This document shows, piece after piece, positions 49,763 through 56,569 of a stretch of 56,569 bases of DNA (positions are counted from its first letter, which is position 1; each line of letters starts with the position of its first letter). The notes under the pieces were generated by a model. That model was not told the DNA's origin. It did no database searches and saw only the letters and a list, made by a program, of their open reading frames with translations. The stretch is taken from the NCBI GenBank assembly GCA_023433925.1, contig JAEYTO010000076.1, positions 1 through 56,569 of the forward strand, read 5' to 3'. Made by a program: the position numbers and the translations under genes. Origin of the DNA: Pseudomonadota bacterium. Lineage in GTDB: Bacteria > Desulfobacterota > Desulfovibrionia > Desulfovibrionales > Desulfovibrionaceae.

Positions 49763-51783
49763 TGCGCGGCTCCCTTGGCGCGGCCCTTGCGGACCGACCT
49801 TTCCTTGTCTTCCTGCTGCTTGCGGCGCAACTCTTGCCGCTCGTCGTGACGGAGCTTGGCCTGCTGCAACTTGACGAACAGCGCATCCGCATCCACGGGC
49901 ACGAGGCCCTTGCGCGAAAGCTGGAACAGGAACAGATCCTGGCGGGCCTTGCCGTCTTTGGTCCAGCTCATGGGCGCCAAGCTCCAGGCCATGGGCGGAG
50001 TGGCGGCCAGGCGCTTGTTGACGGTCTTGCTGTCCCAGCCGCCGGGCAGGTCGCCGAGACCGGCGGCGAAGCGCACGAAATCATAGCCCAGGGCGTTCCA
50101 GAAGTCAGGCTGCCCGAGTCCCGCCTCGGCCATGCGCCGGGTGAGCTCCAGCACGCCGGGGCGCCGGCTCTGGGCCCACCAGGGGCCCGGGCAGACGGCC
50201 AGGCCGAAGTAGCTCAGGTCCGCGTCGGTGCCGCCGATGATGGCCTGGCTCCACAGCTCCGAGCCCAGGAGCAGGATGTCCTCGGCCTCGTAGTAGTAGA
50301 ACTGCGGGGCCAGGATCTGGGCCTGGGTCCAGCCGTCGGGCAGGAACACGGCCCGGAAGCCCGGAGGGGGCGGGGTCTGCTTGGCCTTGGCCGGGTCTGA
50401 GGTGTCGATGCCGAGCAGCTCGGCGACCTTGCCGCCCCAGGCCGGAGGGGATTTGGGCGGGTAGGTGCCGTAGGCGGCCACGGTAAGGCCGCGATCCCAG
50501 ACTTCCTGGCTGAAGACCTCGGTCATGTAGGTGCCGAACGGCTCCTGGGGCGCGAGCACGCCGAACTCGGACAGGCCGTACTTGCCGGCCGTCAGGTCGA
50601 GCAGGGCGCGCACCTGGTCCTGGGGGCTGGCGAAGAAGCGCCAGGCGTCGCGGCCTTCTTCCAGGTCCCCCAGGCTCTGCATGAAGGTCATAAAGACGCG
50701 GTCGCGGGTCAGGCCGGCGCGAACCGCCTGCTGAAAGTCGTCGCGCAGCAGCGGCCCGCCCACGACGGCGAAGCCCGGCGGCAGGGCGGCCAGGTCGGTC
50801 AGCCAGTCCCGGCGGGAGGTGTTCACCACGCGCACCTCCACGTTAGGGCCCAGCTCGGCGAGCTGGCGCTGGGCGATCATGGCGCCCGCGACAACCTTCC
50901 AGCCGATGGAGCCGATCTTGTCGGACAGGGGCACGGCCAGGGCGATGCCCGTGCGCGGCGAGCCGTGTTCGCGCTCCAGTGCCCGCAGGGTCACGCGCAC
51001 CAGGGTCTCGTCGGCGAAGCGGCCGCGCACGAGCAGGGAACGAAGCTCGCGCCAGGCCAAGTCCCATTCGTCGGGCTCGGTCTCGGCGAGGCGCTTGGCC
51101 GCGGCCAGGCGCATGACCGTGTGTGGAAAGGTCAGGGGCTGTTCCGCGCCGCCCGCGTCCAGGAGCCTGACGACACGCTTGCCCTCGTGGTCCAGGAGGC
51201 GGAGGAGCAAGGTCTGCTCCAGGCTGATCCTGGCCTCCTTGCTCGGGGCCGTGTCGTAAATCTCGCGCAGGGCCGGGGCGGCGGCCATGGGCCTGTCCTT
51301 GCGCATGAAGTGGTCGGCCTGGAACAGGGCGGCGTTGCGGCGCACGTCCCAGGCGGCGGTGCGCGAGATGATCAGCCCGGCCAGATGGTCCTGAAGCAGC
51401 TCGTCCTGTCCTTGGCCTTCGAGGGCGCGGGCCTGGAGCTCGTTCCAGGGCCAGGCCTGCCTGACCTTGGGGTCGGCGGCGGCCCAGGTCTTGAGGAGCT
51501 GGAGAGCCTGCTCGGGCTCGTTCACGGCCAGGGCGCTGCGGGTGGCGCGGTCATGGCTCAGGGCGCGCCTGTCCCCGGCGATGTCCGCCCGGTTCAGGGC
51601 TTCGCGGTAGTAGGACAGGCTCCGCGCGAAATCGTCGGCCTTCCAGGCCGCGTCGCCGCGGGCCAGAATCTCCTGGCTCGACAGAGCCTGGAGCTGCGGT
51701 TCGGGAATGGTGACCATTTTCTGACAGGCCGAGGCGAAGAGCAGGGCGCAGGCCAGAAGGAGCAAGGCGGGTATTCGGAGCAT
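49759..51783 (-). CDS. LppC/LpoA-like lipoprotein (penicillin-binding protein activator family)
   Basis: 674 aa. Signal with lipobox FASAC (Cys20) predicts a lipid-anchored periplasmic protein. N-terminal TPR-like half (ILARGDAAWKADDFARSLSYY), then from about residue 285 a periplasmic-binding-protein fold (IALAVPLSDKIGSIGWKVVAGAMIAQ, FAVVGGPLLRDD, FGVLAPQEPFGTYMTEVF, FLPDGWTQAQILAPQFYYY, QAIIGGTDADLSY). This plan is that of LppC/LpoA (PF04348), which in gamma-proteobacteria activates PBP1A; in this lineage the target is unknown. The C-tail is very basic (RRKQQEDKERSVRKGRAKG). Coupled to gatC. Confidence 0.78.
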   Translation of the reverse strand: MLRIPALLLLACALLFASACQKMVTIPEPQLQALSSQEILARGDAAWKADDFARSLSYYREALNRADIAGDRRALSHDRATRSALAVNEPEQALQLLKTWAAADPKVRQAWPWNELQARALEGQGQDELLQDHLAGLIISRTAAWDVRRNAALFQADHFMRKDRPMAAAPALREIYDTAPSKEARISLEQTLLLRLLDHEGKRVVRLLDAGGAEQPLTFPHTVMRLAAAKRLAETEPDEWDLAWRELRSLLVRGRFADETLVRVTLRALEREHGSPRTGIALAVPLSDKIGSIGWKVVAGAMIAQRQLAELGPNVEVRVVNTSRRDWLTDLAALPPGFAVVGGPLLRDDFQQAVRAGLTRDRVFMTFMQSLGDLEEGRDAWRFFASPQDQVRALLDLTAGKYGLSEFGVLAPQEPFGTYMTEVFSQEVWDRGLTVAAYGTYPPKSPPAWGGKVAELLGIDTSDPAKAKQTPPPPGFRAVFLPDGWTQAQILAPQFYYYEAEDILLLGSELWSQAIIGGTDADLSYFGLAVCPGPWWAQSRRPGVLELTRRMAEAGLGQPDFWNALGYDFVRFAAGLGDLPGGWDSKTVNKRLAATPPMAWSLAPMSWTKDGKARQDLFLFQLSRKGLVPVDADALFVKLQQAKLRHDERQELRRKQQEDKERSVRKGRAKGAAQ

Positions 51784-51863
51784 GTGCTGGCTTCCAGGTG
51801 CTGGTTGTGTCCGGTCGTCACGGGTGGAGCCGAGGGTGTCCGGTGGCCGTGGGACAAAAAGAA

Positions 51864-51894
51864 AGGCCCGGTCCGCGCTTGGCGGACCGGGCCT
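51864..51894 (-). terminator. Terminator of the hrcA-grpE-dnaK operon
   Basis: A 13-bp GC-rich perfect stem AGGCCCGGTCCGC/GCGGACCGGGCCT with loop CAAGC, then TTTCTTTTTGT on the minus strand. 60 bp after the dnaK stop. Confidence 0.92.
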
Positions 51895-51953
51895 AAACTA
51901 TACGTCTTTACAGGTCGAGGCAAGGGCGGGGCCGAGCGGGGCGGCCGGGCGGC

Positions 51954-53858
<1,905 letters not shown>

Positions 53859-53963
53859 GCTCTTCTCCTCGTTCACTGGGATTTCGCTTGCTTACGCGCT
53901 CTTGCGATCGACGTATGTTCTAAGCACGTTCGCCTGGCTGTAAAGGGAAGCCCGTGATTTTTT

Positions 53964-54500
53964 TCAACAGGGCTTGCTGATGAGCACCTTGGCCGGCCGC
54001 AGCAGCCGTCCCTTGAGCTTGTAGCCCTTTTGCATGAGCTGGCACACGCGCCCTTCGGGCACGTCGGCGCTCGGCTGCGAGCCCATGGCCTCGTGCCACT
54101 CGGGGTTGAACTCCTCGCCCGTTTCGCCGACGGCCTCCAGGCCATGCCCGGCCAGGATGTCCAGAAAGACCTTGCGGGTCATCTCCACGCCCTGGACGAA
54201 GCCCTTGCAGACCTCGCTCTTCTCCGCGTAGGCCAGGGCCATGTCCAGGTTGTCCAGCACCGGCAGGAGGCTCGCCAGCACGCCCTCGTTGGCGAACTTG
54301 CAGAACTCCTCCTTTTCCCTCGCCAGGCGGCGCTTGACGTTCTCCACATCGGCCAGGGCGCGCAGCTTGTCGTCCCGCGCCTGGGCGAGCTCGGCTTCCA
54401 GCTCCTTGACGCGCTCCTCCGGCCCGGCCTGCCCAGGCGTGCTCCCATCCTTCGCGGAGGCCTCGGCGGCTCCGTCGTTGGTCCTGATCTCTTCGCTCAT
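53964..54500 (-). CDS. grpE: Nucleotide exchange factor GrpE
   Basis: 178 aa. GrpE releases ADP from DnaK. Acidic N-terminus (MSEEIRTNDGAAEA), long coiled-coil helix (RVKELEAELAQARDDKLRALAD, VENVKRRLAREKEEF), LLPVLDNLDMALAYAE and the C-terminal beta part with FNPEWHEAMGSQPSAD, GYKLKGRLLRPAKVLISKP. Lies 18 bp after hrcA and 105 bp before dnaK. Confidence 0.95.
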   Translation of the reverse strand: MSEEIRTNDGAAEASAKDGSTPGQAGPEERVKELEAELAQARDDKLRALADVENVKRRLAREKEEFCKFANEGVLASLLPVLDNLDMALAYAEKSEVCKGFVQGVEMTRKVFLDILAGHGLEAVGETGEEFNPEWHEAMGSQPSADVPEGRVCQLMQKGYKLKGRLLRPAKVLISKPC

Positions 54501-54518
54501 GCTTGCGCTCCGTGTCTG

Positions 54519-55559
54519 CTACGGCTTCTCCAGCCGTTTCTGTAGGATGTCGGTGAGAATGCGGGCCATGTAGTCCACCATGGGCACGACCCTGGAATAA
54601 TCCATGCGCAGGGGGCCCATGACGCTGATCACGCCGAGGTTTTTGCCCTGTATGGTGTAGGGCGAGGAGACCAGGCTCATGTCGGGCGCGGATTGCAGGG
54701 CCGTCTCCTTGCCGAGCGTCACGCACAGGCAATTGGACTCCATGACACTGTCGAGAATATCCAGAAGTCGGGAGCGGTCGTCAAGGACGTCGAACATCTC
54801 GCGCATGGCCTTGAGGTCCGCGAAGTCGGGCTGCCGCAGGATGTAGGCCGTGCCGTCCACGTAAAGCTCCTGCGGGCCGCTGTCCTCGAAGGCCTCGCCG
54901 ACCAGCCGCAGGGCCCGGCCGCAGAGGTCCGAGAGGCGCTCGCGCGCGCCCTTGAGCTCGCGCAGGATGTGGGCGCGCACCTCGGCCACCGTGCGGTTGA
55001 CGAACAGCTCGTTGAGGTAGTTGGCGTACTTGGTCAGGTCGTCGGCGCTCAGGTCCTCGTCCACCTGGATGAGCTTCTGCTGGATGATGCCGCCTTCGAG
55101 CACGAGGACGACGAGCACCAGGGAGCTCTTGACGAGCAGGAGCTCGACCTGCTTCCAGCGCACCGAGCTGTAGCGCGGGGCCAGGATCATGCTCACCTGG
55201 TGCGAGTGCTCCGAGAGGATGCGCCCGGCCTGGCGCAGGATGTCCCTGATTTCCAGGCCGGCCTCGGAAAGCACGCGGGATATGCGCTCCTGCTCGTCCT
55301 GGCCCAGGGCAGGCCGGGGAAGCATGGTGTCGATGTAGACGCGGAAGGCCTCGGCCGTGGGCACGCGCCCGGCCGAGGTGTGGGGCTGCTCCAGCAGGCC
55401 CTTCTCGGTCAGGTCGGCCATGACGTTGCGCATGCTGGCCGGGGAGAGGTTGAGCCGCGAGTGCTTGGCCACGGCCCTGGAGGCGACCGGAATGGCCGAG
55501 GATATGTAGGCCTCGATGATGGTGGCCAGTATTTCGCGTTCCCTGTCGCTGAGCTGCAT
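54519..55559 (-). CDS. hrcA: Heat-inducible transcription repressor HrcA
   Basis: 346 aa from the ATG at 55559 (MQLSDREREILATIIEAYI). HrcA binds CIRCE and represses groE/dnaK operons at normal temperature. Marks: PVASRAVAKHSRLNLSPASMRNVMADL (split) for the winged helix, EQPHTSAGRVPTAEAFRVYID, VLDDRSRLLDIL and YTIQGKNLGVISVMGPLRMDY at the end. First gene of hrcA-grpE-dnaK. The degenerate CIRCE 16 bp upstream implies autoregulation. Confidence 0.96.
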   Translation of the reverse strand: MQLSDREREILATIIEAYISSAIPVASRAVAKHSRLNLSPASMRNVMADLTEKGLLEQPHTSAGRVPTAEAFRVYIDTMLPRPALGQDEQERISRVLSEAGLEIRDILRQAGRILSEHSHQVSMILAPRYSSVRWKQVELLLVKSSLVLVVLVLEGGIIQQKLIQVDEDLSADDLTKYANYLNELFVNRTVAEVRAHILRELKGARERLSDLCGRALRLVGEAFEDSGPQELYVDGTAYILRQPDFADLKAMREMFDVLDDRSRLLDILDSVMESNCLCVTLGKETALQSAPDMSLVSSPYTIQGKNLGVISVMGPLRMDYSRVVPMVDYMARILTDILQKRLEKP

Positions 55560-55574
55560 GGCTCCGTCCCCGTT

Positions 55575-55601
55575 TTGGCAAACTTCCCCGCCGAGTGCTA
55601 G
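55575..55601. promoter_or_regulatory. Degenerate CIRCE element
   Basis: TTGGCAAAC, nine bases, GAGTGCTAG. Against the consensus TTAGCACTC-N9-GAGTGCTAA the hrcA-distal half matches 8 of 9 and the proximal half 6 of 9, with the exact nine-base spacing. It lies 16 bp upstream of the hrcA start, as expected for an HrcA operator. Confidence 0.7.
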
Positions 55602-55672
55602 AGCCGGTAACAACGCCCTGGGGGCATGTCAAGGGAAGACGGGAGACAGTCAGCTATTCCGGGCGCTTGCGC

Positions 55673-56554
55673 TTATGTCGTGCTCGCGGGCGAGTAGCGC
55701 AGGTCGTCGAAGACGTACTCGCGCAGGCACTGCACCCACGGCCGGGGCTTGATGCCGGTCGCGGCCGTGAACTTGGACAGGTCGAGCACCGAATAGGCCG
55801 GCCGCCTGGCCTTGGTCGGGTACTGGTCCGTGGTGATGGGCCGCACGTCGCAGTGCAGCCCCGCGGCGGCCACCGCCTCGGAAGCCAGCTCGCACCAGCT
55901 CGCCCGGCCCGCGCAGGCCAGGTGGTGAATGCCGCTGCCGCCGGCCCGCACCAGGGCCACGGAGTTGCGGGCCAGATCCAGGGTGTAGGTGGGCGAGCCC
56001 ACCTGGTCGTGGACCACGGACAGCACGTCGCGGGTCTTGGCCAGGTCGAGGATCTTCTGCACGAAGTTGGTCCTGCCCGGCCCGAAGAGCCAGGAGGTGC
56101 GGATGATGAGCAGTCCGGGCACGTCCTGGGCCAGCAGGGCCCGCTCGCCTTTCAGCTTGCTCATGCCGTAGACCGACAACGGATTGGCGGGCGCATCGGG
56201 CGCGTAGGGCGTTTCCGCCCGGCCGTCGAAGACGAAGTCGGTGGAGTAGTGCACGAGGCGGATGCTCCTGGGCCGGGCCAGCCTGCCCAGCAGGCTCGGG
56301 AGCCGTTCGTTGAGGCGGAAGGCCTCCTCGGGCTCGGCCTCGGCCTTGTCCACCTGGGTGTAGGCCACCGTGTTGAAGAGCGCCGTGCATTCCTCGCGAT
56401 CGAGGAGCGCGCCCAGGGATTCGGCGTCGAAGATGTCCACGTCGGCCCGGCCCAGCGGGGTCACGGCCCAGCCGGCGTCCGTCAGGGCCCGCACGAGGCT
56501 TTGGCCCAGCAGGCCCGTTCGGCCTCCAAGAACGACCGCCTTGTTCGCGCTCAC
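55673..56554 (-). CDS. rfbD: dTDP-4-dehydrorhamnose reductase
   Basis: 293 aa. RfbD (RmlD) reduces dTDP-4-dehydrorhamnose to dTDP-L-rhamnose with NAD(P)H, for O-antigen or other glycans. Rossmann motif VVLGGRTGLLGQSL, then FNTVAYTQVDKAEAEPEEAF, STDFVFDGRAETPY, catalytic YGMSK and RTSWLFGPGRTNFV, VHDQVGSPTYTLDLA and the C-terminal RRPAYSVLDLSKF. Complete. Other rml genes would be expected beyond the right edge; it reads into the gap before hrcA. Confidence 0.95.
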   Translation of the reverse strand: MSANKAVVLGGRTGLLGQSLVRALTDAGWAVTPLGRADVDIFDAESLGALLDREECTALFNTVAYTQVDKAEAEPEEAFRLNERLPSLLGRLARPRSIRLVHYSTDFVFDGRAETPYAPDAPANPLSVYGMSKLKGERALLAQDVPGLLIIRTSWLFGPGRTNFVQKILDLAKTRDVLSVVHDQVGSPTYTLDLARNSVALVRAGGSGIHHLACAGRASWCELASEAVAAAGLHCDVRPITTDQYPTKARRPAYSVLDLSKFTAATGIKPRPWVQCLREYVFDDLRYSPASTT

Positions 56555-56569
56555 GACCTGCCTCCATAC

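Noticed and set aside
53859..53963. A second CIRCE or separate heat-shock promoter in the grpE-dnaK gap
   Set aside because: No CIRCE half-sites at 9-bp spacing could be found in this 105-bp gap.

Overview
The window reads as chromosome of a GC-rich, Desulfovibrio-like bacterium (Desulfovibrionales, Desulfobacterota) with a short AT-richer mobile region at its left end. Pointers are the selA/selB selenocysteine genes, the ruvC-ruvA-ruvB / thyX / UPF0280 / second-type dnaA neighbourhood, the RemA-gmk-pyrF run, hrcA-grpE-dnaK, and many G-rich hairpin repeats between genes. The lineage call is inference from gene content, not from a database search.

Region 1 (1-4.3 kb) is a genomic island lying against the 3' end of a tRNA-Arg(TCT) gene. 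From the left edge it holds the tail of an IS3-family transposase, then the C-terminal remnant of a large restriction/helicase-type protein cut by that IS. Next come three minus-strand element genes: a putative single-strand-annealing-like protein, an inovirus Gp2 / YagK-YfjJ-type replication protein with an H-Y-H motif, and a DUF3987 P-loop ATPase. A 5' half of a tRNA gene sits between the ATPase gene and the tRNA as an apparent scar. No integrase is inside the window.

Region 2 (4.4-7.3 kb) holds an IS1-type transposase, an HTH-ImmA/IrrE metallopeptidase gene with a palindromic candidate operator, a conserved partner gene of unknown function, and a small basic protein gene that converges on it. 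Low GC marks these as acquired.

Region 3 (7.5-34.7 kb) is core chromosome read mostly on the plus strand. It runs: exported protein with a Cys/TM/Arg tail, folC, selA, M18 aminopeptidase, selB, TPR-glycosyltransferase, tRNA-His, murA, comEC, a short minus-strand block (MshEN-like protein, BASS transporter, 51-aa membrane peptide), a frameshifted GyrI-like remnant, cupin, AraC regulator plus EamA exporter, GNAT, tRNA-Ala, CgeB-like glycosyltransferase, rlmE, yebC-ruvC-ruvA-ruvB, thyX and UPF0280.

Region 4 (34.7-56.6 kb) is almost wholly minus strand: a divergent dnaA with two DnaA boxes upstream, GT4 glycosyltransferase, recJ, the yicC-remA-gmk-pyrF-TPR operon, mtaB, a lipoprotein (plus strand), PilZ, mnmA, gatC/gatA, an LppC-like lipoprotein, the heat-shock operon hrcA-grpE-dnaK with a degenerate CIRCE, and rfbD. 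Genes on both sides point towards the dnaA locus, which argues against it being the main origin. Dispersed structured repeats, including a roughly 118-bp element present twice in inverted orientation, fill many intergenic gaps.
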